Of a stretch of DNA of 64,000 bases, positions 45,156-56,969 are shown piece after piece. This DNA is from Leucosporidium creatinivorum (Eukaryota; Basidiomycota; Microbotryomycetes; Leucosporidiales; Leucosporidiaceae). Within the stretch, counting starts at the first letter, position 1, and every line of letters starts with the position of its first letter. The DNA lies in NCBI GenBank assembly GCA_001600635.1, contig BCKL01000016.1:176449-240448 (forward strand), given 5' to 3'. The translations under genes were made by a program, and so were the position numbers. The notes below the pieces were generated by a model. It saw only the letters and a program-made list of their open reading frames with translations. It searched no databases and had not been told where the DNA came from.

Positions 45156-47473
45156 ATGCACCCTTCCACCACCTCAGCGCCTCCCATCCCTATCCTCCTC
45201 CTCCTCTCCCTCCTCTTCACTCCCAGCTCTTCCCTCGCCTCTCCTGCGCCCAATCCTCTCCCCTTACCAGTACCCGAACCACACCTCCCACCACCGGGCG
45301 GTCTCTCCCTCCCCCTCTCCCGCCGCTCTTCTTCCCTCCTTCGGCGTTCAGATCCCGAGACGATTAGGAGCTGGGCATTGAGGGAGAAAGGTCGGATTAC
45401 GGGCAAGTATGGGCCTAGTGGGGTGGAGGGAGGAGTGGAGAAGCGCCAGGTGATTGGCGGGGGGGAGTTGAGAGAGAGGGCGACTACAGCGTTGAGTGTC
45501 GCCAGGTTGCCGAGTACGACGAGCGGGAGTGGAGCGGCGAGTAGAACGAGCAGTGGCACGGCGGCGAAGGCGACGGCAAGTCATACGGTCGGGAGAGTGG
45601 ATGTTATGAACTTTGAGGCGGATCTGTGAGTACTCTGCGGCGCAGGAGGGAGGCAGAAAGAAGGGAAGCTGACGACGACCTCGAAACAGGGCCTACTATG
45701 CTACCGTCGGCGTCGGAGTGCCACCACAGTACATCAACACCATCCTCGACACTGGGTGCGTCTACCCTCCTCCCTCTCCTACTCACCTCGCTGACTTCCC
45801 TCCCCTCACAGCTCCGCCGACCTCTGGATTGCCGACTCGACCTGCACCACTACAACCGGCTGCACCTCGATAACCACCCTCAACTCCTCCACCTCGACCA
45901 CCGCCATCGACATGAACACGTCCTTCTCGGTCAAATATGGCTCGGGGTCGGCCAGCGGCGATATCTGGCAGGATTACGTCTCGTTTGCGGGCTATAATGT
46001 TAGCTCCCAGGCGTTTGCGTTGGTGGATACGGTTAGTAATGATTTGTTGAGTGGGAACTTGTCGGGGTTGATGGGTGAGTCCTCGCGTTCCCTGCTTGGC
46101 GTCGAGCTCGGCGGCGCTGACTCTCTCTCCTGCGTCTCCTCGACCGCTCGCACATTACAGGACTCGGCTGGCAACCCCTCGCAGCAAGCGGCGTCACCCC
46201 CTTCTGGCAAAACCTTTTCCAAGCAGGCGTGCTCCCCTTCCCGGGCTTCGCCTTTGCCCTCACTCGCTTCGTCAACGTCACCTCCGCCTCGGCTGTCGAA
46301 CCCGGTGGACTGTTGACGTTTGGATACCTCAATACCAGCCTGTTTCAGGGGGAGATCAATTATGTCGATATTCCCAGCGGGATGGAGAGCTATTGGGTTG
46401 TGCCCTTGGAGGGGGTTAGCTTGTACCGCTCCAGCAATTCCTCCAATTCGACTCTTTCCTCCTCTTCCTCCGCATCATCCACCATCACCTCATCGACATC
46501 CACCTCCCTCCCCATCTCCGAAGCCGCCTTCTCCTCCCACCCCACCCTCCAACGTACAAACATCACCATGGACACGGCTATGGTCGCTGTCGATACGGGA
46601 ACGACGCTGATTGGGGGACCGAAGGCGCTGGTGGAGCAGGTTTATAAGGGGATTGAGGGGAGCTTGGCCGCGACGGGGGATTATGCTGGTGAGTTCTTTC
46701 GCTCGTTGGAGGACGGTAATCGAGGGGAGCGAGGGCGCTGACCGTGATGAATGATCGAACAGGCTACTATTCATACCCATGCGCCACGGAGGTCAACGTC
46801 TCCCTCACTTTCGGCGGAGTGGTTCGTCGTCTCTCCCTCTTGTTTCCCGCTCGACGCTAACCCTCGAGCCCAACAGTCGTACAACATGACCTCGGACGAC
46901 TTCAACCTCGGTCCCTTTGGCACGACCAACAATGTCTCGACTTGCTTGGGCGCCTTCTTTGATCTGAGCCTGAGCTCGACGAGCAGGATCTCTTGGGTCG
47001 TGAGTCGCTCTGCTCGCTATCCGCCGTCGCCTCTCGCTGACTCTCGCTTACCTTCTCTCTCTCCTTCTTCCCCTTGTCCCTCCCCGCTTCGCTCGTCCAC
47101 TCACCACCAGATCGGCGCCGCCTTCCTCAAAAACGTCTTCTCCGTTTTCCGCGCCTCGCCCCCCTCCGTCGGCTTCGCCCTCCTCTCCTCGGGCAACTCG
47201 ACCGCCACAAACATCTACAACTCGACCTCCGGGTCGCCCATCTCTCGAGGCTCCAACCTTACGCAAATCCCGACGGGCATTTATGGACCGAGTGGAGCTA
47301 CGAGCGTGAGGACCGCCAGTGAGATGGAGATTACGACGGCGATTCAGGCGGGGCAGACGGTTAGTAGGGTGCCGGGAGCTCCGGGGGCGAGTAGTGGAGC
47401 GATGGGGAGGAGAGCGGGAGGAGGAGTGATGGCAGCGTTTGTGGGGGCTGGAGCGGCTTGGGCGCTGCTGTAG
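45156..47473 (+). CDS. Pepsin-type aspartic protease, probably GPI-anchored (yapsin-like)
   Basis: About 650 residues. A signal peptide (PIPILLLLSLLFTPSSSLAS) and a propeptide rich in R/S/T with a KR pair (GGVEKRQV) come first. The mature enzyme has the two catalytic aspartates in ILDTGSADLWIAD (read across an intron) and VAVDTGTTLIGG, plus the flap-like FSVKYGSGSASGD and the late IGAAFLKNVFSVF, all standard for the A1 family. A serine-rich insert (SSNSSNSTLSSSSSASS) separates the lobes. The C-terminus is a small-residue spacer followed by a hydrophobic end (GVMAAFVGAGAAWALL), as in GPI-anchored yapsins that trim wall and membrane proteins. The stop is TAG at 47471-47473. Confidence 0.88.
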
Positions 47474-47833
47474 AGGGAGGAGGGACTTAGCATACATAGA
47501 CACTGCGGCATGGTAGGGGATGGGTAATGAGCTCGCACTCGTTCTCTAGCATCGTCTCTCGAGAAAAGCGAGCGTAATGGCGAGTTCGGCGATGAGCTCT
47601 TCGGCCGAGCTGCATCCTTGCAAAGCCTCGAGATAGCTCGCAAGCCCTTGAAGTGACCTCCAAGGCCTCACAGTCGCATACAGACCTCCCTTCTCCGACT
47701 CGATCTGCAGCTCGACTGCCCGACGACCACGCCGAATCGCCCTCGCTCGCCTCTTGGCCCTCGCCTTACTCGTCGTCTATCCCTCGTCTCTCACTCCGCC
47801 CCTCACGCTCGGCCACCGGACTACTACCATTGA
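47474..47833. other. Spacer of 360 bases
   Basis: 3' flank of the protease gene and promoter of the cytochrome b561 gene. No other feature is seen. Confidence 0.45.
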
Positions 47834-49085
47834 ATGACAGCTTCACCCACTGCCAGCACTCAGCAGCCCGATCTCAACGACGACGAGCGCACCCCGCTCC
47901 TTCCTGGTCCCTCCACCTCAGCCGTCTCAAGCCTTCAAGATCTCTCGACAGAGCAGGAGGGGGATATGATCAAAACTAGCTCCTACCTCAAGCAGAGTCT
48001 GTTCAGCAATACAGCGGGCGGGTTGGCTCAAGTACGTTCAATTCTTGGGCAACTCGAGACGCGTGGTGCTGGGAAGCTGATTCTCTGGAATCTCAGGTGG
48101 GCTTGCTCGTAGCTATGCTGCAGCTTTGGTGGGTGCTCTACAGACATCCTGCTGGTGAGTACTATCCCATTTCGTCGCCTTGTGATTCGAAGCCCGAAGC
48201 GCGTGGTGCTGACCAACTTGCGATCCTGTACCATCTGTCTCTACCACATCCTCCCTGATTCATCTGCATCGAACGACGTCTCGCTGCTCGCGCGCAGGTC
48301 TCTTCTCGTGGCATCCGGCGCTCCAGAGCTGGGCCATCATCGGTTTCGCCGAGGGTGTCCTGCTTCTCCAACCGCCGCCGAAGAACCAGGCCGTCAAGCA
48401 GAAGGGGCTTGCGCTTCACCAGATCTTCCAGCTGACGGCGCTGCCCGGTGAGCTGTCGTCGGCAAGGAGCTGGGCTTCGGCGAAGAGCTGACCCATTCGG
48501 CGCTCGTTTAGTGATCCTCGCCGGCGCGTTCATCATCATCTACAACAAGATCTTACACGGGGCTAAGCACTTCACGACTTGGCATGCCGTTTTTGGCCTC
48601 GTCGTAAGTTCTTCTTTGCCTTGCCGAGCTGTTTCCCTCGTAGAGCTGACGCCCTCTCACATGCAGACCCTCGCCTTGATCCTCATCCAAATCCTCTTCG
48701 GCGCCTTCGTCGTCTACTCGCCCTTGACCAAGCTGTTCGGCGGCGATTCCCAAGCCAAGGCGTTGTGGAAGTACCATCGGTCCGGCTTGTCTTTCTCCCT
48801 CTCTCCTCTGCATCACTGACACGCTCAAACTCCACAGCTTCACCGGATACCTCACCCTCTCCCTCCTCTTCATCACCCCGCTCCTCGCGCTCGACTCGGA
48901 TTGGGTCCACGGTAACTCGACCTTCGCCGAGAGAGCTGTCATTGGTTCGGGGCTGGGCGTGACGGCCGTGGGCGTGCTTACGAGGATTAGGTGCGCCCTC
49001 TCTCAATTTCGGGTCGGAAAGCAAGAGCTGAGAGCTGAAAAGCCTCTTCCGCAGCCTCGGAAAGCTCGGCGTGAGGAGGAGCTGA
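47834..49085 (+). CDS. Cytochrome b561-domain membrane protein
   Basis: About 270 residues. A hydrophilic start (MTASPTASTQQPDLNDDERTP) precedes six helices of the cytochrome b561 fold. The four haem-ligand histidines appear at the expected places: FSWHPALQSW, GLALHQIFQ, TTWHAVFGLV and KALWKYHR. Helices include VILAGAFIIIYNKI, LALILIQILFGAFVVYSP and YLTLSLLFITPLLAL. The family moves electrons across membranes, often from ascorbate or to reduce iron(III) (family knowledge); the fungal electron donor is not known from sequence. A final small exon adds LGKLGVRRS with TGA at 49083-49085. About seven exons are read. Confidence 0.82.
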
Positions 49086-49405
49086 GCTCGGCGTGAAGGA
49101 GAGCGGGACGTGCTGGTCGGACAGCGATACGAGATACTGTACATAGGACCTTGAGCTTAGTCAAGAGAAACGCAAGAATAGCAGCTGCATCTCTGTTGCC
49201 GTTTCGTCGCCTCAGCTCTTCTTCGCTTCGCCAGCTCGCTTCGGCGTTGCTTCGCCAGCTCGCTTCGGCGGTGCTTCGCCGGGCTCGCAGGCGAGCAAAG
49301 AGCATCGAGAGTCAAGCCTGTCGTATCACAGGCATCCTCGTATCAAATCACTCTGCCTTCCTTGGCTAAGCAAACAAGCTAAAGTACTCGTCGTCCTCCG
49401 CCTTC
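49086..49405. other. Convergent spacer of 320 bases
   Basis: Lies between two convergent genes. Contains a local direct repeat of a CTTCGCCAGCTCGCTTCGGCG-like unit near 49225-49285 (three imperfect copies). No gene. Confidence 0.5.
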
Positions 49406-51988
49406 CTAAGCTCGGCCAACCCTCTTCGCCGAGCCGGCGAGGGAGAGCTGGATTGGCTCGGGCTCCTTGGCGGTCGAGCTGCGGCCGTTGGCGGTGTGAG
49501 GCCAGTCGGAAGCCTGGTAGATCTGTAGGCGTGTGAAGGAAGAGGTCAGCAAGCGGGGCTCGAACCTCGGCAACTCACCATGTCATCCCAATTCAAGACC
49601 TTGCGACTCCAAGAGCGATCGCACGACGTGGCCTTGCAGACGAATTTCGTCCCTTTCTCGTAGAGGTCGTCGTGCGTCGTCGTCTCGGCGGAGAGCTGGT
49701 TCGCCTCGAGAAGCGATTCGACGGCCTTCCTCCACTCCAAAGCGGCTGACAGGGACTCCTCGCAGTCGGTGTAGCAGATATGATCGAAGACCTCGATGTA
49801 CATGAGCAAGCACTTGCATCCGCTGCACTCGAGAACGTTGACGGCGAGGGCGAGCTGGGTTTCCATCTCCGCTTCGGTCGGCGCTTGATCGGAGGAACAG
49901 TCGACGTCGGGGAAGAAAGCTAGGTAGCACTCCTTCCTGGTGGGTTTGGTGTGCTCCCCAATCTCGTCGAGGATGGAGGGCAGTGTGGCCGCCCACGTGC
50001 TGGCGTTGAGAGGCGCGTCGTCCGACTCCCAGAACGGCCGGACCGAAGGGAGCTCGAAGATGACAGCACTTTTGGGGAGCATCGCCTCGTTGAAGCGAGT
50101 CTGCATCGTCTTGAGCTGCCTGAGGTAGGCCTTGAGGGCGTCCTTGCGCCTATCTTGACGGTCGGCGAGCTCGCGCTGGAGACGGGCCGTCTTGTTGCTC
50201 TTGATCGTGGGGTAGAGGGCCGGCCAGACCTTCGTCTTGAAGTCTGTTGGAGATTGGAGATAAAGATGGGTGAGCGGTTCCCCGGTGAGATGTGAGAGTA
50301 CTGACCAGCGTCGGTGAGCTCCTCGGCCTTTTCAACCTGAGCGAGCGCCGCTTCGGGGAGGTCGTACCAGTCGAAGCTGCAATGACGGTAAGGCGTTAGT
50401 ACAGGGGTCGAAGCAGAAGATAGTGACGAAGGCTCACTCGTGGTAAGAGTAGCCTGCGGCGAGTAGCTTCGTCTCGATGCTGGAGAGTGGAGCGAGCGCC
50501 GAGTCAGTCGCTCGTCTTCAAAATGGAGTAAAGGGGACGTACACATTCTTGCGCTCTTCAAAAATCTCGTTTGTACGCTCAATTTCCCTCTCGAGGGCTT
50601 TCGATTGCCAGTTGAAGATGGTCAAGGCGTCTTGTGAGCGTGAGAAAGCAGCAGAAGCAGCAGGGGGGCGTCAGCCGAGGCGATGAAACAACTCACAGCG
50701 TTAATGGCCTTGACCCTCGATTTCTGCTCGCGCACGAAGGCCTCCAGCACCGTCTCGTCGCGTCCGCCTTCGGCCTGCTTCACCTGCTCCGAGTCCTCGG
50801 CGAGAGCGATGGCAGCGACATGCTCCTCGAGCTCGACGAGCTTGTCGCTCATCTTCAAGACGTCGAGGTAGTGGAAGTAGACTGCGAAAAGGTGCAGCGT
50901 CCGATGGACGAAGCGGTCAGCTCCAGAAGGAAACGACAACCAGCGCCGAGCAGCTGGGCTGCTGGCTCACACTGCCTATCGTCGCGACGATCGCCAGTGG
51001 TAGGCTCGTCTGTGCATCGAGCGAGGTTGAGCTCAAATAGCTAGTCCGATGTTCACCCTGCACTTACAAGGAGTGAAGGGCAAGCATTTGAAGGTCTCGG
51101 GATGGAACTTGACGCGCGCTCTCGCTTCGGCGGTCTGCTCGAGGACGAGGCTGTTGATAGGGAGGACAGTCAGCAATCGAAAATATTTGCGCAATGCTAG
51201 CAAGATGACAAACTTCTTCTTGAGGCACTTCAGGCAGAGACGAAGTTGCAGGTTGTGCTCGAACTCGGGCGAATCCTTGCTGGGGCAGAGCTGGCGAAGG
51301 AGGGCGGGGCTCAGCGCCGAACTTGCTCATATCTCCTTCCAGGCGAGCTGAGCTTACCTGGCACTCCTGGCCAAACGCGAGGAAGGCGTAGAATCACTCG
51401 GAGATGCCACTCTTGAGCTGAGGCAGCTTGACGACTCGGCGAGCGACGACCCAGACGGGCTCGGAAGCTTTGGACTGGAGGTAGCCTTTGAGTGTTTTAC
51501 AGCTGAGGGAGAGGGCGAGGAGCGACGCCGGGTCGAGGTACTTGCAGGTCTGTTCGGTGAGGCGCCGCGTCGGTCAGCTCTCGTGGTCCCCTCGGGCTTG
51601 TGCGCCGAGCAATCTCTGCTCTTCCTTCAAGTCTGTCCTGCTCATACTCACCTCGTAAAGCAAGTCTGTAGGGAACGACAAGATCGGGCACGCTCCGTCC
51701 TTGTCAATAGACGCTCGGGCCCCCTTCCCTCCCTTGGCGCTCGTCTTGCGCGCCTTCTTGGCGGGCTGAGGAGCAGCTGTGAAGGTGCAGAGAGTGTGAG
51801 CAGGTGTTCAGAGGTACACCGAAGTTCGGCAGCTGTCTACCCACCTTCCTCCGAGCTCTGCACCCTCCGCCTGCGCTGCCGACCAAGCTCTCCCAAGACG
51901 GGATTTTCTGCTTCGAAGTAGCTTGCTGAGGCTGAGGCTGAGGCTGCGAGTCGTCGGTTTTACCTGGACGAGTACGAGTGGCTACCAT
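49406..51988 (-). CDS. F-box protein with zinc-binding cysteine block; in-frame TGA
   Basis: A gene of about 650 codons starting MVATRTRPGKTDDSQPQPQ. A basic leader (PAKKARKTSAKGGKG) precedes an F-box (ILSFPTDLLYET, then DPASLLALSLSCKTLK), which should dock to Skp1 in an SCF ubiquitin ligase. Next come QLCPSKDSPEFE and RLCLKCLKKKF, a cysteine block typical of large basidiomycete F-box families, then coiled-coil regions (LEEHVAAIALAED, VREQKSRVKAINA) and a cysteine-containing end (VLECSGCKCLLMY, CKATSCDRSW). It closes with AGSAKRVGRA and TAG at 49406-49408. One codon at 51394-51396 reads TGA between GISE and FYAFLAFGQECQ, where relatives have a continuous chain. Either this copy is broken, the base is a sequencing error, or splicing avoids it. 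All downstream exons remain open. Confidence 0.6.
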
Positions 51989-52130
51989 GTTGAACGATAG
52001 CTTTCGGAACTTGGAGCCGAAGCGATCGAAGCAAGTTGAAGTAGGAAGCGAAGAGGGCTCGTCTCTTGCTTTCCTACCTAATCTTGCTCGGCTGAGCTCA
52101 CTCGACTTGCTTCGACTCTGTGCACTCTGA

Positions 52131-52855
52131 GGGGAGGCAAGCCCGTCGTCTACCTCTTCCTTCCCTCGGCGCTCTCCTCCGTCCAAGTCAACCTCACCCT
52201 CGTCCCCGAGTGGACCTTCTCGGCGCTGTACCCTCACTCGGACATCACTCGCAGCAAGGATGGAAGCTCGCCGACATCGCGGACAGTCAGCGCTTCGCCC
52301 GATGGCACCCTCGTTGACAAGGCTGCGTCGCTCTCCCTCTCCCACCTGTTCTGGGAGGCGCACGCTCCTTCTCTTCCTCCTTCTCCGCCTCTCCTCCCCT
52401 CCGACGCGCCTCTCGCCTTACCCTCCTCCACCTTCAACCCCGGCCGACCTTCGCTCGACCGCTTGAACGGCGTCGTCCTGCCCTTCACCTCCTTCCTCTC
52501 TCATCTCGACCAGGCTCTCACCTTCCTCTCCCTTCACACCGCCGCCCGCACCGACTTTATCACCTACTGGCTCCCCTCCTTCATCCGCATCCACGAGCGA
52601 GGCCAGCAAATCGCCTTCCGCTTCCTTGAGCAGTCGGCGTACGAGCAGGCGGCGAAGTTGGAGGTCGAGCCCACGCCGGATATCATTACGAGGGTGTTCC
52701 TGCTGTTCAAGGGAGTCAAGGAGGAGGAGAGTGAGGGACGGAGAAACGTCGAAGAGGTCGATTGGGCGAATGAAGTCGGCGTTGAGCAGGACAAGTTCGG
52801 CGATCAGAAGCAGTTCCGCGTGCTCGAGTGGGGTGGCATGGAAGTGCTCGCCTGA
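52131..52855 (+). pseudogene. 5'-truncated gene remnant, fungal family of unknown function
   Basis: An open reading frame without a start begins at an acceptor-like CTCTGAG before RGGKPVVYLFLPSALSSVQV and runs through PEWTFSALYPHSDI, SLSLSHLFWEAHAP, LHTAARTDFITYWLP, RIHERGQQIAFRFLEQ and EPTPDIITRVFLLFKG to FRVLEWGGMEVLA with TGA at 52853-52855. Upstream there is an in-frame stop and then the divergent F-box gene, so the 5' exons are gone. The tryptophan-rich, well-formed text shows it was a real gene; I do not know its function, though it belongs to a repeated family because a second relic lies at 32640-32730. Confidence 0.6.
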
Positions 52856-53152
52856 GGACTAGTTATTTATCCCCTAGTAGCTCACTATGAAAGCCAAGCC
52901 GTGCTGTTCATTATGCAGGAGACGGGCTGAGATTTGCCCGCCGCGAGCTTCGCCGAGAAAGGGGCGTGAGGCTTCCGCAAGCCGCAGAGCTCAGCCGAGC
53001 ACGTACTCTGCTGACCCCAACCTTTTACACTACGAGTCGCTCTCCCTGTCTACGGTTACTCGCCCTAACCTCGCGCTTGGGTGCGGATCGCTGCTCTCCC
53101 TCCTCCTCGAGTCGACTCTGCTTCTTCTCTCCTCTCTCAGCACGCGCTCTCG

Positions 53153-54526
53153 ATGGAAACGGATCAAGTAGTGCTCCGACGCGCTACGCAAGCACAGTTC
53201 GACCAAGGTATCGTCAATCAGCTCGAGCAATGGGGAGGGGGGCTGAGCTTGGAGCTGTTCCAGCAGCGGGAGGACCTGCTAAGGAAGACGGGCATGGGCC
53301 AGGAGCTCACAGCATGGTACGGTCAACATCCTGCTGCTCTTCAGCACCTGCTGCAGCTGCGCAAAGCCGAGCAGAGCAGAGCGAACTGAGCTAACTCGCT
53401 TGCTTGCAGGGTCCTACTGCCTTCGTCGGCACCCGAGGATACGCTGGACTTTTTATGCTCCGTCCGAACCTACGGCCGACCAGTCTACTACCGCCCCGCC
53501 TCATCGCCTTGTTCCCCTTCGACGCCCACTCCCGCTTCCGCCGAGCATCTCCTTCCTTCCGATCTCAACGCCAACATCCCGACTATACTCCAAGCCACAG
53601 CTTACAGCATTGCAGCCGTCTTCACGCCCGCCAAGAACCGCGGGAAGGGCTACGCGCAGAAGATGATGGAGCTCCTGCACGCCGAGATCCGGACGACTGG
53701 AGAGGACGCCGCGCTGCTGGAAGACGAAGAGGGAGCAGATGGCAGACCGCTGGAAGCGTGGAAGGGAGGCAAGGACGGAGTCCTCAGCTTCCTTTACTCC
53801 GACGTGGGCGACTTCTACGCTCGCGCGAAGGACGAGAGGACCGGTCGAGGCTGGCGCGTTCAGGGTACAACGACGACCACCTGGGATCTCTCCACCTCAC
53901 TGCTCCCTCCCCGCCATACTCCGACTACATCTCCACTACCTCCGTCTGGCTTCAAAACATCCCTCATCACCTCCGCTGACCTCGCCTCAATCGCCCTCGC
54001 CGACGCTCAACTCCTTCGAACCTCGCTTACCACCGCCTCGCCATCACACAAGACGCGCTTCGTCGTTGAACCCACAGCATCCTCATTCGAGTGGTCGACT
54101 ACTCGCTCCGCACACGCATTCGCCGCTCGTGGACTCACAACGCCGAAGGTCTGGGGCTTCCAGCTTCAGGGAGCGGCTGAGGAAGGCCATCCTACAGATC
54201 AAGATTGGAGCTATATCCTCCTCGTCATGGACCCAAAGCTCAAAGTCGTCAAGCTCCTCCGTCTGCGCCTAGCTTCGACCTCGGCGCAGGTGCTCGTCGC
54301 CGGCCACGCTCCGTACCTCCTTCAAGCCGCGGGTGAGCTCGCTCGTTCGCACGGGATGGAACAGCTGTTGGGCTGGAACGTACCCTCGGCGGCGCTGAAT
54401 GAGCTGGGAGACGAGGACAAGGGAGTGACTGCCGAGAGGGAGGGGAATCTGAGTGCTGTGGCGTGGTATGGCGAGGGCGACGGCGAGGTGGAGTGGTCAC
54501 ATAACGAGTCGTTTGCATGGTGCTAG
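53153..54526 (+). CDS. LYC1-like lysine N6-acetyltransferase (GNAT fold)
   Basis: About 430 residues in two exons. Exon 1 starts METDQVVLRRATQAQ and ends inside the tryptophan of ELTAW at a GTACGG donor; exon 2 resumes VLLPSSAPEDTLDF. The acetyl-CoA-binding core is visible as YSIAAVFTPAKNRGKGYAQKMMELL (V-x-P-x-x-R-G-x-G-x-A), followed by SFLYSDVGDFYAR, the strand and tyrosine region seen in Yarrowia LYC1. The C-terminal half (FEWSTTRSAHAFAARGL, WGFQLQG, LLRLRLAS) fits the extra LYC1-type domain. The enzyme acetylates lysine to open a lysine-degradation route (family knowledge). The stop is TAG at 54524-54526. Confidence 0.75.
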
Positions 54527-54819
54527 ACAGAGGGTGCCAGACTGTTCATGGAACTAAATTACAGGTGGATCAAGGTCGGGAGAGGGGGTCCTCTCGGCTT
54601 CTCGTGAGCTGCCAGCAAAGTGTTCTCTTTCCTTCCTGCTCTATTGCAGAGCTTAGTTTGCTGCACTCTGCACCCGTTTCGACAGCGCCCTCGACGCGCC
54701 GGCGAAGCCAAACGGTTGATCGCGACTCTCGCCTCTGCTCCGCAAACCTCACCTCGCTTCTATTCTCTCGACTCGCCAGAGCACCTTACGCCCACACGGC
54801 AACCACACTCGTTCTTATC

Positions 54820-56598
54820 ATGCGCCGTCGCTCTGCACCCCTCGCCGTCGCGGCTCTAGCGCTAGCAGCCTCCATTCCTGCCTTCGCGCAGGTCACTCCC
54901 ACTGCTCCTGGACCAGGCGACTCGTATCGAGTTGGCGGCAGCTGTATCGCTGAATGGGATCTCGACACTACCGGGGCGAGTCACGCCTGCTGCACGAGAG
55001 CGGTCTGGTGTTGTCTAGACGCGCTCTCGGACGAGGAATGCGCGAGCTGACGCTGTTGTATTGCAGACCTGGGACAGCTTTGACATTCATCTAATGTCGG
55101 GTTCAAATTTGGCGATGGTGAGTTGGGTCCTTGTACAGTCGAACGAACTCCTGATACCTACATTCGCTCAACAGACCGTTGTAACTCGAGTCGCCGATTC
55201 AATGTTAGCCTCGTTGCCCTCTTTTCGACCTGCCTCGTTGGCTAACCACGAACAAATCGCATACAGGGATGGAACCTCGGGCGTTGGAACGTACACCTTC
55301 ACCTGCCCTGCCGTCACGCCCAACTCGGCGATCTACTTCCTTCGTTCGTCGCGCTCTGTTTCGTTGGTTCTGCCTCGGTCTGACCCACTCTCATGCAGAG
55401 TTCACGCAAGATGGAGCTGATCCTCAGTGGACCACTCGCTTCACCATCGCTTCGTCTACCGGCGCCGTGAGTGGTGCTCGGCGATCGCTAAGGGAGCCTT
55501 GCTGACCATAATCTTCCATCGGCAGACCACGACACCCACCGAGTCAACTCAGGCGGATGGCTCGGCTATCCCCTGGGGCAACGGCGAGCTAGCAGACGGC
55601 ACTGTCGCCTCAACCGTCTCGGGCGCCCTCTCGGTGACCCCAAGCTCGTCCAGCTCGTCCTCAAACTCTACAACGCGCATGGTCACTTCCACCTCTTCCT
55701 CATCCTCGGCGAGCAAGACGAGCAGCACCAAGGCGGCCAGCAAGACGAGTAGCGCAACCAAGAGCACCTCGACGGCTGCTCAAGCGAGCACCAAGATGTT
55801 CTACGATTCTTGGCCTCTCGGAGGCGTCAGTCTACTTCTACGGCTTCGAGCTCGTTCTCCGAGCTGCGCTGATACTCAATCGTGTCTCTACCACAGAAAA
55901 TCGGACTTCTCGCCGGAGTCATCGTCGCCGGACTCGTCATCCTCTGCATCCTCTTCTTCTTCTGCATTCGCCTCATCCGCCGCGGCAAGAGCAATCGCCG
56001 CATGAAGAAGTCAGGCGCCATCGCCCTCTCCTCACCCTCGCAAGCCGCCCTCACCAAGTCCTCCGACGACGACGGGCTCGATTTCAAGGACGAGCAGGAC
56101 TCTTACTACAAGCCCTCGAACGAGTCCATGGCAGATCTACATGCTGCGGGAGGTCGCGGTCCCTACGTCGCTCCCGGCCAGGCCTTCACTCACAACCAGG
56201 CGCCGGCGTACAACGACGATGGCAAGCTCCGTCGCGAGTCGGTTTGGGTCGCGCCCGAGGAGAACCGAGCGGGCATGGGAGTTGGATCAGGTCGAGGAGC
56301 CAGTCCTTGGAGGCGCCCCTCCCCCGAACTCGTCGGAGGGTTCCAAGCACCCACCTTCGACGCTCGTTACTCCCCTCACTCCGAGCCCCGAGGCGCGACG
56401 GGCGCCGAGGGCTACCCTCTCATCCCTCCTGCAGCGGGACACAGGCCAATGTCAGCGACCGAGGTCGATGGATATACGCCTACCGGATCGGCGTCGCACG
56501 AAGGAGGGTATCAGGGTGGCTATCAGTGGTCGACGCAGGTTCGAGATGCTCAGCAGGCGGAGAGCGATTGGATTGAGGCGCACCAGGGGAAGAGGTAG
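54820..56598 (+). CDS. Kre9/Knh1-domain single-pass membrane protein
   Basis: About 450 residues in eight exons. A signal peptide (APLAVAALALAASIPAFA) is followed by the Kre9/Knh1 N-terminal domain, read over several small exons: PGDSYRVGGSCIAEWDLD, TWDSFDIHLMSGSNLAM, GTYTFTCPAVTPNSAIYFL and WTTRFTIAS, all hallmark strands of the domain. A long serine/threonine stalk (SSSSSSSNSTTR, KTSSTKAASKTSS) suits heavy O-mannosylation. One membrane helix (KIGLLAGVIVAGLVILCILF) is followed by a basic stop (RRGKSNRRMKK) and a roughly 200-residue cytosolic tail rich in Gly, Pro and Tyr. The stop is TAG at 56596-56598. The build suggests a cell-wall sensor or wall-assembly protein, unlike soluble Kre9. Small exons and splices are well supported by GTGAGT/GTACGT donors. 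Confidence 0.8.
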
Positions 56599-56969
56599 TG
56601 ATACGTTGTTAGCTGGTAGGAGTGTACTAGTAGCTAAGTTATCGTTATCTTCTTCGACCATGATCGACGTGAGGTGGCGCGGCAGTCGCCGTCGGAATCG
56701 GCTGCCTTGATGGCGAAGGCCACGAGCAGCTCCTACGCACAGCCGGGGAGGTCGGGTCAGTCGGACAGGAACGGCGAGATAATTGAGTTTGAGAGTGAAG
56801 GCTGTTGGCTGCAGCCGAAGACGAAGTGCAGTGACCACCGCGGACGGATGAGAGAAAGCTCGGCGATGGCCAACTCGCGCTGGAGAAGCGAGAACCCTCA
56901 TCTATAGCCTTGCAGCGGGTCGATAAGAGCTACTGAGATCTTCGGTACTATACTCGTATGCTCAGCACC
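56599..56969. other. Spacer left of the right repeat arm
   Basis: 3' flank of the Kre9/Knh1-domain gene. Faint similarity to the sequence just beyond the left repeat arm may continue for about 20-30 bases at its right end. No gene. Confidence 0.4.

Noticed and set aside
49225-49285. Short direct repeats resembling a CRISPR-like array
   Set aside because: Units are imperfect and directly adjacent with no spacers, in a eukaryotic genome; a simple local duplication.
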